Part shown: positions 18,429 through 25,707 of the stretch, piece after piece
How positions within the stretch are numbered: the stretch's first letter is position 1
Layout of the letters: each line of letters begins with the position of its first letter
Source of the DNA: Myroides phaeus
Lineage (GTDB): Bacteria > Bacteroidota > Bacteroidia > Flavobacteriales > Flavobacteriaceae
DNA: 64,000 nt
NCBI RefSeq assembly: GCF_009799805.1
Contig: NZ_CP047050.1
Location: forward strand, 634,001-698,000
Direction: 5' to 3'
Made by a program: the position numbers and the translations under genes
Notes under the pieces: generated by a model
What the model saw: only the letters and a program-made list of their open reading frames with translations
Database searches by the model: none
What the model was told of the DNA's origin: nothing

Positions 18429-18904
18429 GTTAGCTATAACTGTTTAAGTAATAAAAAATAAAGCATTACTAACATCAAGAAACATTAACATATTAAAAAG
18501 ATATGTAAAACTTATAAAAGCTCTCTCTTATCCTAATAAAACAAAGACTTTCTTATTTTCAAACAATAGCTTAAAATCAGAATACATAGACACTAATCTG
18601 AGGATTCTCCGACAATCCTCCGACAAAACACCCTATATCCCAGTATTCTCGGAGGATTGTCCCACATAAGTCAGAGAATCTCTTTATAAAAGTAAATGAT
18701 ATCTACATCAAAATTACAACAAAAAAAACACTATAACCTCAATAAACATAAGGCCTACCACAGGTTTACACATCACTAATAATTACATTTTTTCAAAGGG
18801 AAAAACAGCGACAAAAAAGCTTTTTTAAACAAAAACCGTAATTATTAACCACTATTTTACTAAAAAAAGAGTCAAAAAAAGTAAAAATCACTCCATTTTT
18901 CTCA
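18429..18904. other. gene-free stretch with overlapping inverted repeats
   Basis: No convincing ORF is seen in either strand. The notable part is 18600-18680: GAGGATT (18600-18606) can pair with AATCCTC (18614-18620), while ACAATCCTCCGA (18612-18623) can pair perfectly with its complement at 18649-18660. The two hairpins share bases and exclude each other. The remainder is A/T-rich with no recognised signal. Confidence 0.5.
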
Positions 18905-18946
18905 CATAAAAAAAGAGAAACTAATGATTAGTTTCTCTTTTTTTAT
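18905..18946. terminator. bidirectional terminator
   Basis: AAAAAGAGAAACTAAT pairs with ATTAGTTTCTCTTTTT with A and T runs on the two sides. It ends the minus-strand ruvC-hemW operon. Confidence 0.8.
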
Positions 18947-19309
18947 TTACTTTAAAATCTCTTCTTTCAATTTCTTTGTTAGTCCCTGAAATACCAAGTC
19001 ATACGAATGGTCTATCAACTCTTTTAAAAACACCCAATTAACCGCTCCTCTAACTGCGATAGTATTCCAATGTTTCTTACTCATATGGTAACCTGGTGTA
19101 ATCTCAGCATATTCGCCTCTTAGTTCTTCCGCACGATCAGGATTACACTTAAGATTTAAACTGTGCTCTCCTTCCTCCCACTTCTTAAGATTAAGCAATA
19201 AGAATATTTTACCTCCTACCTTAAAAGTAAGTACTTCTTCATCAAACGGAAAGTCCTCTGTTACCCCTTTTTTGTGTAAACAGTAGTCATAAATAACTCC
19301 AATATCCAT
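18947..19309 (-). CDS. MmcQ/YjbR family protein
   Basis: This is a small (120 aa) protein of the MmcQ/YjbR double-wing family. The N-terminal Y-C-L-H-K-K-G-V-T-E-D-F-P-F-D motif, L-K-C-N-P-D-R-A-E-E-L-R and the P-G-Y-H-M-S-K-K-H-W-N-T segment are typical. Members have a DNA-binding-like fold but unclear function. It begins 3 nt after the cyclase gene and is the last gene of the ruvC-hemW operon. Confidence 0.88.
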   Translation of the reverse strand: MDIGVIYDYCLHKKGVTEDFPFDEEVLTFKVGGKIFLLLNLKKWEEGEHSLNLKCNPDRAEELRGEYAEITPGYHMSKKHWNTIAVRGAVNWVFLKELIDHSYDLVFQGLTKKLKEEILK

Positions 19310-19312
19310 AAA

Positions 19313-20086
19313 TTACTTGATTAGTTGGTATAAAACAGGCTTACTTGGTGAGGCATCATTGACAAAAGAAGCTATTTGCAGGTTCAAAAAGTAAAAGCCA
19401 TCTTCTACCTCATTAGCTACATAAATCATCTCTGTAATAGTTGCATTTAAACGAGCATCATCATTTAATTGACTTACATTCGTTACATTCCAAAATGCTT
19501 TGTGTGCAAGTAATTTTCCTTCATCCTTTTCCTTGTCCACACTTGGCAAATCAATTAATAAATGTTCAACACCTTTCGCTCTTAAAAAAACACATACTTC
19601 CCACGATAAGTAAGGCGGATTCGTATGTGAATATTTCGCTGATTTTTTTTCTTTTAAATTGGGGAATGTTCTAAAAACAATTGCTTTCTGACCTTGTTCA
19701 AACCACACTTTTTTTACTTGCTCTAACGTAATTACAAAGTCGCCGTTTGCTTGTAATTCAGGCTCAATTGTAACCAACTGTCCCAAAAAGAAAAACTCCT
19801 TTAAACTGTCGTTTACACTGTAAAAAGCTTTAGTAATATGTCCTAAACATTCTGTATGCGTACCGTGTGCGTGAGGATTAAAAGTAATATTATTAAAGTT
19901 AGTAGACGAATTACCCTCGCTCACCTTTCCGATCCAATCTCCCATTTCAACTGGAGAAATATCAGGTTTATCTAAATACCACGCAATTGGATTGCTTTCT
20001 GTATTAACAAGAGGAATAGATATATCTATTGGCTTTGATAAGTCAATTTGATACACACAATCGGATAAGGTTATACTTGCTATCAC
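19313..20086 (-). CDS. cyclase-family metal-dependent hydrolase
   Basis: This 257-aa protein belongs to the kynurenine-formamidase-like cyclase family. The zinc-site motif appears as H-A-H-G-T-H-T-E, with Glu where many members have Asp. The start is a GTG at 20086, four bases after the hemW stop; no nearby ATG fits. The substrate is unknown: kynurenine formamidase activity is possible, but no tryptophan-catabolism genes are adjacent. Confidence 0.82.
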   Translation of the reverse strand: MIASITLSDCVYQIDLSKPIDISIPLVNTESNPIAWYLDKPDISPVEMGDWIGKVSEGNSSTNFNNITFNPHAHGTHTECLGHITKAFYSVNDSLKEFFFLGQLVTIEPELQANGDFVITLEQVKKVWFEQGQKAIVFRTFPNLKEKKSAKYSHTNPPYLSWEVCVFLRAKGVEHLLIDLPSVDKEKDEGKLLAHKAFWNVTNVSQLNDDARLNATITEMIYVANEVEDGFYFLNLQIASFVNDASPSKPVLYQLIK

Positions 20087-20090
20087 GGTT

Positions 20091-21224
20091 TTATTTCAAA
20101 TCTAACCAAAATAAATCAGATGCAATACCGTCACTTAAGAATTTTCCTTTATCAGTAATCGTCAGCACATCTCCCTCGCGACGCATTAGGCCATCTGCAA
20201 CAAAATGAGTTGATTCTTGTATTAGGTAATCATAGAAATCTTGACCAAAATCACGGTGTACGCGGTTAACATCAACACCCCATATCGTGCGTAATCCAGT
20301 CATAATATACTCATTATAGCGATCAGAAAGAGACAACTCTTCTATTTCTAAAGGAAGTTTTCCTGATTGAATATCTTTTATGTACAACGGATTGTTAGCG
20401 ATATTCCAACTGCGGTGTACGCCGTCAAAACTATGAGCAGACGGTCCTATCCCTAAATACTTTTTACCTAACCAATAAGCAGAGTTATTCTTTGAATAAT
20501 ACCCTGGCTTAGCAAAATTGGATAGTTCATAATGAATATAGCCATTCTTGCGCAACGTCTCAATTAGCAACATAAAGTGATTATGTGCTACTTCTTCTTT
20601 CGGACTTGGAATTACACCTTTTTTGATTAATTTATTCAATGCTGTACGTTCCTCAACTGTTAACGCATAACAAGAAATATGTGGAATTCCCAAATCAAGA
20701 ATACGCTGAACATTAGCTAACCAACGTTCATTGCTCATATTAGGAATACCATAAATAAGATCAATTGAAATATTGTCAAAATGCTTAACTGCTTCTTCTA
20801 AACAGCTTATAGCCTCTGAAGAATTGTGTGCACGATTCATCATTTTCAGGTCTTCTTCTCCAAAAGACTGAATACCGATGCTTAAGCGATTTACTTTAGA
20901 CTCTGCCAACTTGTGAATTGTAGTATAGTCTAAATCGTCAGGATTTGCCTCTAATGTTATTTCGGGATTATCTGAAACGGGAAACAAGTTATAAACTGCT
21001 TGTATCAAATCGTTTATTTCATCTACCTCCAAAATACTTGGGGTTCCTCCTCCAAAGTAAATGGTTTCTACCACCTCATTGTGCAATTCCTCTTTTCGAA
21101 GTACTAACTCCTGTTTCAAACTTTGCAACATCTCTTCTTTCTTCTTTAAGGAAGTAGAAAAGTGAAAGTCACAATAGTGACAAGCTTGCTTGCAAAAGGG
21201 AATGTGAATATATATACCTGCCAT
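20091..21224 (-). CDS. hemW: HemW-like radical SAM haem chaperone
   Basis: HemW proteins resemble oxygen-independent coproporphyrinogen oxidase but act in haem delivery. The 377-aa protein shows the N-terminal I-H-I-P-F-C with the radical-SAM cluster motif C-K-Q-A-C-H-Y-C, then Y-F-G-G-G-T-P-S and I-S-I-D-L-I-Y-G. It lacks the long N-terminal extension of true HemN. Its ATG overlaps the ruvC stop codon (TAATG), showing translational coupling. Confidence 0.9.
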   Translation of the reverse strand: MAGIYIHIPFCKQACHYCDFHFSTSLKKKEEMLQSLKQELVLRKEELHNEVVETIYFGGGTPSILEVDEINDLIQAVYNLFPVSDNPEITLEANPDDLDYTTIHKLAESKVNRLSIGIQSFGEEDLKMMNRAHNSSEAISCLEEAVKHFDNISIDLIYGIPNMSNERWLANVQRILDLGIPHISCYALTVEERTALNKLIKKGVIPSPKEEVAHNHFMLLIETLRKNGYIHYELSNFAKPGYYSKNNSAYWLGKKYLGIGPSAHSFDGVHRSWNIANNPLYIKDIQSGKLPLEIEELSLSDRYNEYIMTGLRTIWGVDVNRVHRDFGQDFYDYLIQESTHFVADGLMRREGDVLTITDKGKFLSDGIASDLFWLDLK

Positions 21225-21778
21225 TACTTTTTAACTCGGTCTTGATTTTGTTTGATGAATGCATCCCATCCAGAATAACTTTTTCCAGTTACAATCTTAT
21301 TTGAATTATAGAAATGACAAACCGCAGCGGCAAGACCATCTGTACTATCTAAATTTTTAGGCAACTCTTTTAAACCCAACAACTGTTGTAACATTTTTGC
21401 CACTTGCTCTTTACTTGCGTTACCATTTCCAGTAATAGCCATCTTGATTTTCTTAGGCTCGTATTCTGTAACTGGAATATTGCGAGACAAAGCAGCTGCC
21501 ATTGCAACACCTTGTGCTCTACCTAACTTCAACATCGATTGTGGGTTTTTTCCTAAGAAGGGTGCTTCAATAGCAATTTCATCTGGCAAATGTGTTTCTA
21601 TTAATTCAATTGTACGTTCAAAAATAAGCTTCAAACGCGTATAGCGATCCTCATATTTGGATAATAGCAACTCATTCAACTGTATAAACTCCATCTTCTT
21701 ATTTACCACTCTAATCAACCCAAACCCCATAATCGTGGTTCCAGGGTCAATACCTAATATGATTCTATCTACTGTCAA
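21224..21778 (-). CDS. ruvC: Holliday junction endonuclease RuvC
   Basis: RuvC resolves Holliday junctions with RuvAB. The N-terminal I-L-G-I-D-P-G-T-T carries the first catalytic Asp, A-I-E-A-P-F-L-G the Glu, and D-S-T-D-G-L-A-A-A-V-C-H the C-terminal acidic pair. The 184-aa length is normal. The start is a TTG at 21778; there is no ATG upstream in frame, and family alignment expects the start just before D-R-I-I-L-G. It is the first gene of the ruvC-hemW-cyclase-MmcQ operon. Confidence 0.94.
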   Translation of the reverse strand: MTVDRIILGIDPGTTIMGFGLIRVVNKKMEFIQLNELLLSKYEDRYTRLKLIFERTIELIETHLPDEIAIEAPFLGKNPQSMLKLGRAQGVAMAAALSRNIPVTEYEPKKIKMAITGNGNASKEQVAKMLQQLLGLKELPKNLDSTDGLAAAVCHFYNSNKIVTGKSYSGWDAFIKQNQDRVKK

Positions 21779-21839
21779 TTTAATATTTTTTTACACTTTT
21801 ATATCCCTGCCCAACAAAATATTATCTTATTTTGCAGTG

Positions 21840-22796
21840 ATGAAAATTCTATCAGACAAAACTAAGCAATATCTCGTACTTCTAATTAAAATATTAGTTG
21901 TTGCTTCTGCTTTTTATTATATCTACAACCAATTATCAAATGATAAAACCCTTGATTTTAAAGTGTTGTTAGAGGTAATCGCTAAAAAAGAAAACTACTT
22001 TGCTCTTTTTATTTTAGCGTGTTTGACTTTTTCTAATCGCTTTATTGAAATTTTAAAATGGCAGAATCTCTCGTCATTAATCAAACCAGTTAGCGTTTGG
22101 CAGGCAACTAAGCAAGTGTTAAGTGCGCTTACTTTGGGTATATTTACCCCTAATGGTATTGGTGAATATGCAGGAAAGGCATTGTATTTTGAGAAAAAAG
22201 ACGCAAGTAGAGTTATCTTTTTAAATATGATCTGTAATGGCGTTCAAGTCATTTATGCCATTGTATTTGGATTGATAGGACTAAGTATTCTTAATCAATT
22301 CCACGAAATAATTCCGAATTACTATTTGTTTATTGCCTATGCTGTAATTGCAACTGTAATTTTAATCTTGTTTTCACTGCGTCATTTTACGATAAAAGGG
22401 TATTCTATTAAATCACTTATCGAAATGATAAATGAAATCCCTCGTCAGAAACATCGTAAAAACTTAATCTTAGCATTCTTTCGCTATGCTTCTTTTACCC
22501 ACCAATATGTGATTTTATACTACTTATTAGGTGTTGACATTCCTTATTTTGAATTGTTATGTGCAGTTTCTGCTATCTATTTAATGGCATCATCACTTCC
22601 TAACTTTCAGTTTTTAGAGTTTGCTGTAAAAGGTAGTATTGCTATGTTTATTTTCACCGCTTTGGGAGTTAATCAATGGGTAGTAGCGTTGGTCGCAACA
22701 TTAATTTGGTTACTAAACATTGTATTGCCTATCAGCATCGGTAGTATATTTGTGATGACTTATAGAGTAAAGCAAAAAGAAGAAGCTGATTTATAA
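21840..22796 (+). CDS. flippase-like (LPG synthase N-terminal/UPF0104) membrane protein
   Basis: This 318-aa protein has about eight hydrophobic segments and resembles the lysylphosphatidylglycerol synthase transmembrane region (flippase-like domain) without the C-terminal transferase. The motif T-P-N-G-I-G-E-Y-A-G-K in a central loop is characteristic. I place the start at the ATG at 21840. A longer frame from a TTG within the divergent ruvC gene is unlikely. It may move lipids or lipid-linked precursors; the substrate is unknown. Confidence 0.8.
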   Translation: MKILSDKTKQYLVLLIKILVVASAFYYIYNQLSNDKTLDFKVLLEVIAKKENYFALFILACLTFSNRFIEILKWQNLSSLIKPVSVWQATKQVLSALTLGIFTPNGIGEYAGKALYFEKKDASRVIFLNMICNGVQVIYAIVFGLIGLSILNQFHEIIPNYYLFIAYAVIATVILILFSLRHFTIKGYSIKSLIEMINEIPRQKHRKNLILAFFRYASFTHQYVILYYLLGVDIPYFELLCAVSAIYLMASSLPNFQFLEFAVKGSIAMFIFTALGVNQWVVALVATLIWLLNIVLPISIGSIFVMTYRVKQKEEADL

Positions 22797-22831
22797 CGTA
22801 ACAAGCAGTTCCAAGATTATTTTAAAGACAA

Positions 22832-23311
22832 CTATCGTTTATTTAAAACAACAGGAATAATAAATTGACTTGTAACTGGTACGCCTCTTTTTACAGCTGG
22901 ATGAACTACTGAAAATACTTGCCCTTGTTCGTGTAAGAACTTATTAATTGTTTTTGTCTGTTCTATTAGCGTTTCCGGCAAATCATATAATTCAAAGTCT
23001 ACCTGTGAATCTGTCTTAACTGTTACTAATATTTTTAAGGTATCAAGCTGAGTAAAATTACCCTCAATAGTATCTGCATTAAAACGAACTTGCAAATTCT
23101 GGGTAATAAAAGAAAAGAAACAATCCCTTTTAGACTTGTCATCTAACAAAGAATCACACAAATCTACTGTCGGATATGTATCAACTTTAGTCCAATCAAT
23201 TTTATCTAATTCTTCTTTTAGCAACACTTCCTCATCTGGCAATTGATTGTATTTCAATTGACAGGAAACAGTTAAAACCAGTAAAAAGATAAACATCAGT
23301 GATTTTTTCAT
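22832..23311 (-). CDS. lipoprotein of unknown function
   Basis: The protein has 159 aa from the ATG at 23311 (M-K-K-S-L then a hydrophobic segment) with a lipobox L-T-V-S-C, so it is probably lipid-anchored in the outer membrane or periplasm. A longer frame to 23482 would run through the start of the divergent DUF456 gene and is rejected. I do not recognise a domain. The mature part includes L-C-D-S-L-L-D-D-K-S-K-R-D-C, two Cys that could form a disulfide. Confidence 0.7.
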   Translation of the reverse strand: MKKSLMFIFLLVLTVSCQLKYNQLPDEEVLLKEELDKIDWTKVDTYPTVDLCDSLLDDKSKRDCFFSFITQNLQVRFNADTIEGNFTQLDTLKILVTVKTDSQVDFELYDLPETLIEQTKTINKFLHEQGQVFSVVHPAVKRGVPVTSQFIIPVVLNKR

Positions 23312-23358
23312 AGCTTGGATTATTGTACCTTTATTTCTCAAAAATACAAAAAATACGA

Positions 23359-23859
23359 ATGGAATATTTACTATTAATCGTTGCACTTGTTTTATTAGCA
23401 GGCGGAGTGGTCGGAAGTGTGCTTCCTGCCCTACCTGGATTACCCCTAAGTTGGTTTGGAATACTGTGTTTATATCTAACAACAGGTGTTGAAATAAATC
23501 ACTATATCTTGTGGATTACTTGTGTTATTACCATCGCAATTTCAATTTTAGACTACGTTATTCCTGCACAGGGGACAAAGCGTTTTGGTGGCTCATACTA
23601 CGGAATATGGGGCACTAACATCGGTTTGGTTGTTGGTTTAATTGCTCCAATTCCTTTTGGTTTTATAATCGGACCTTTTGTTGGGGCACTTTTAGGCGAG
23701 TTATTATTTGACTATAAAAATATCAACCGAGCACTGAAAGCTGCTTCTGGTTCTTTCCTTGGTTTTTTAGTATCAACTTTTATGAAAATAGTTGTTTCTA
23801 TTGTATTTGTAGCCCTTGGAATTAGCATAATTTGGAAGAATGCCAGTATATGGTTCTAA
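23359..23859 (+). CDS. DUF456-family membrane protein
   Basis: This 166-aa protein starts at the ATG at 23359. Glycine-rich hydrophobic segments such as G-V-V-G-S-V-L-P-A-L-P-G-L-P-L, G-P-F-V-G-A-L-L-G-E and a final helix match the DUF456 family, whose members are polytopic membrane proteins of unknown function. It is divergent from the lipoprotein gene, and the 47-nt gap must hold both promoters. Confidence 0.85.
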   Translation: MEYLLLIVALVLLAGGVVGSVLPALPGLPLSWFGILCLYLTTGVEINHYILWITCVITIAISILDYVIPAQGTKRFGGSYYGIWGTNIGLVVGLIAPIPFGFIIGPFVGALLGELLFDYKNINRALKAASGSFLGFLVSTFMKIVVSIVFVALGISIIWKNASIWF

Positions 23860-23898
23860 AAAAAAACGTCGTATTATCACTAATACGACGTTTTTTTT
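23858..23898. terminator. bidirectional terminator
   Basis: A perfect 12-bp stem (AACGTCGTATTA / TAATACGACGTT) with loop TCAC is flanked by A and T runs, between the convergent DUF456 and EamA genes. Confidence 0.88.
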
Positions 23899-23917
23899 AT
23901 TCTTAACAGGTGATTTA

Positions 23918-24805
23918 CTATTTCAAACTCACTTCTTTTTTTCCTCCAATAATTGGCTTTTCAACAAATGTTATCCCAATTCCAAATAGAATAATTGCTC
24001 CTCCATAAATCATCTGCATTGTAATCTCTTCATTTAAGAACATCCAAGCTAAAAAGGCTGCTAATAAAGCTTGACTCAATAAACTTAGTGAAACTCTCGT
24101 TGCTCGCATATGCTTTGTTGCAAAGCTTAACAGGAACCAAGCGATTAACTGACATACAATTCCTTGCACAACTAATGTTAACCATCCCATACTACTGAAC
24201 CCAGAAAACTCTGACCCCATTGCAAAGTTTGTGATTCCTAAAAAGATTGAAGAAACCAATAAACTGTATGACATAAATGGTATAATCTCTACTTTTTCTA
24301 AAACCTTTTTACTGAATAAAATATAACACGCATATAAGATACCTGACAAAATTCCAAAGGCAAATGGCAAGTCAAAAGACAAATCCATAAACACATCTAC
24401 ACCAACTAAAACAACCATTCCTGTGATAGCGAATACGGTTCCTATCCAAAAATTGATACTTGGTTTTGAACTCAAGAAGAAATAACTCCCTATTCCTACC
24501 CAAACGGGTGCAAGATTAGTTAGCAAAGTAGCTTGAGTAGCTGTTGACCCTTGAATAGCAAAGTTCCAAACGCCTATATCTGCACCAAAGAAAAAACCAC
24601 ATAACACAATTAGCATCATCGTTTTTAAATCGTACAGCTTCATTTGCTTTGTAAATAAGGCGTAAGGCACTACAAATACAGCTGCAATAGCCATTCGATA
24701 AAATGCTGAAATTAGAGGCGGTGTCAAGTCTAATTTTACGATAACAGGAAAAATCGAAATACACACGATTCCTATTAATAATGCTAATCTTGGTTTTGAT
24801 AACAT
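23918..24805 (-). CDS. EamA/DMT-superfamily transporter
   Basis: This 295-aa inner-membrane protein has ten predicted helices in two repeated EamA halves. Typical patterns are A-F-Y-R-M-A-I-A near helix 2 of the first half, and L-L-S-Q-A-L-L-A-A-F-L-A-W-M-F-L-N-E in the second half. Members export metabolites or amino acids; the substrate cannot be told. The start is ATG 24805. It is divergent from the MepB-like gene. Confidence 0.88.
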   Translation of the reverse strand: MLSKPRLALLIGIVCISIFPVIVKLDLTPPLISAFYRMAIAAVFVVPYALFTKQMKLYDLKTMMLIVLCGFFFGADIGVWNFAIQGSTATQATLLTNLAPVWVGIGSYFFLSSKPSINFWIGTVFAITGMVVLVGVDVFMDLSFDLPFAFGILSGILYACYILFSKKVLEKVEIIPFMSYSLLVSSIFLGITNFAMGSEFSGFSSMGWLTLVVQGIVCQLIAWFLLSFATKHMRATRVSLSLLSQALLAAFLAWMFLNEEITMQMIYGGAIILFGIGITFVEKPIIGGKKEVSLK

Positions 24806-24877
24806 TGGCGTGATTTTAATTTATTTGATTTTGTAAAGAAAACAATTCATTTGAAATATATTTACACAAAAATCAAA

Positions 24878-25327
24878 ATGTTGGAACAATTTATTCCTTT
24901 ATTAAATAATTTTTCAGAATTACAAACAGCTTCTTTTGTAACCAATTATTGTTTATTCCCTGAAAGTAATGAGTATAATGCTTGTTCTTTTTCAATCAAT
25001 AACTACAAGATAATTTACCGAGAAGCTAAGGTTACACCCAAGAAAACAGGACTTTTTGTAGCTATCTGGAAAAGGAATGAACACGGGATTACAGAACCTT
25101 ATCACATTGCTGACGACTTTGATTTTATGATTATCTCTTGTGTTGAAAACAACAACAAAGGTTATTTTATCTTCCCAAAAGATGTATTGGCCACCTTAAA
25201 CATTATTTCTTCAGCCAATAAGGAAGGTAAAAGAGGTATGCGCGTATACCCAACTTGGGATATTCCGACCAATAAACAAGCGATTAACACACAGAAAAAA
25301 CATAAAGACTTTTTTACAATTCTATAA
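24878..25327 (+). CDS. MepB-family protein
   Basis: The 149-aa protein starts at the ATG at 24878; an upstream in-frame TTG at 24851 is less likely. It matches the MepB family in size and in motifs such as Y-R-E-A-K-V-T-P-K-K-T-G-L-F-V-A-I-W-K-R and G-Y-F-I-F-P-K-D-V-L, with a C-terminal G-K-R-G-M-R-V-Y-P-T-W-D segment. MepB is encoded with the mepRA multidrug-efflux genes in Staphylococcus aureus but its biochemical role is unknown. No MATE pump is adjacent here. Confidence 0.82.
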   Translation: MLEQFIPLLNNFSELQTASFVTNYCLFPESNEYNACSFSINNYKIIYREAKVTPKKTGLFVAIWKRNEHGITEPYHIADDFDFMIISCVENNNKGYFIFPKDVLATLNIISSANKEGKRGMRVYPTWDIPTNKQAINTQKKHKDFFTIL

Positions 25328-25408
25328 TTATTCCGAGATATCCCTAATAAAAGTATAGCATTCTGATACTATGCTGTTTAAATTACTTTTTTAAGATATT
25401 ATTTTATA

Positions 25409-25416
25409 TATATTTG
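25409..25416 (+). promoter_or_regulatory. candidate -7 promoter box of the cobalamin locus
   Basis: TATATTTG matches the Bacteroidota -7 consensus TAnnTTTG and lies just before the conserved riboswitch sequence. No clear TTG at -33 was found, so confidence is moderate. Confidence 0.45.
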
Positions 25417-25419
25417 TAA

Positions 25420-25590
25420 CCGATACTATGGTTGTCTTTCGAGATATTAAAAGGGAATTAGGTGTAAATCCTAAACAGACCCGCTGCTGTAAACTCGTCC
25501 AGAAAACAAACCGCGTTATCCACTGTTGTCTCTGTATAATGGGAAGGATGTTTGTTTTTGAGTAAGTCAGAATACCTGCCGTTTTATCTT
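25420..25590 (+). promoter_or_regulatory. cobalamin (B12) riboswitch
   Basis: The conserved aptamer elements appear in order: TGGTT near 25428, AAAGGGAA followed by GGTGTAAATCC and ACCCGCTGCTGTAA (about 25449-25493), CCACTGT near 25520, GGGAAGG near 25541, and AGTCAGAATACCTGCC near 25565-25580. This order is diagnostic for the cobalamin riboswitch class. It sits upstream of a BtuB-like receptor gene, as expected for B12-repressed uptake. Exact ends were not determined. Confidence 0.95.
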
Positions 25591-25620
25591 AATTGTTTGA
25601 TGTTTTCGGGTATAAAACAG

Positions 25621-25680
25621 CGAACGCACTTCTTCGTTTATTGCTAACGATAGGTTAGATGCGTTTCTTTCTTCCCTTTT
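25621..25680 (+). promoter_or_regulatory. candidate riboswitch expression platform
   Basis: Two nested stems lie between aptamer and gene: AACGCA (25623-25628) with TGCGTT (25660-25665), and inside it CTAAC (25644-25648) with GTTAG (25654-25658). A pyrimidine-rich run (TTTCTTTCTTCCCTTTTCC) follows. It could act as a B12-dependent terminator or block translation; the sequence alone does not decide. Confidence 0.5.
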
Positions 25681-25707
25681 CCATCAACTTTGTTAGCTGA
25701 CTAAACT

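Noticed and set aside
18596..18680. Integration site or transposon end
   Set aside because: There is an inverted repeat but no transposase, integrase, target duplication or tRNA end nearby.
21657..21839. Longer N-terminus for the flippase-like protein starting inside ruvC
   Set aside because: It would need a TTG start within the divergent ruvC gene, while an ATG at 21840 gives a normal protein.
23312..23482. Longer N-terminus for the minus-strand lipoprotein
   Set aside because: The extension would overlap the DUF456 gene and hide a good lipoprotein signal that begins at ATG 23311.
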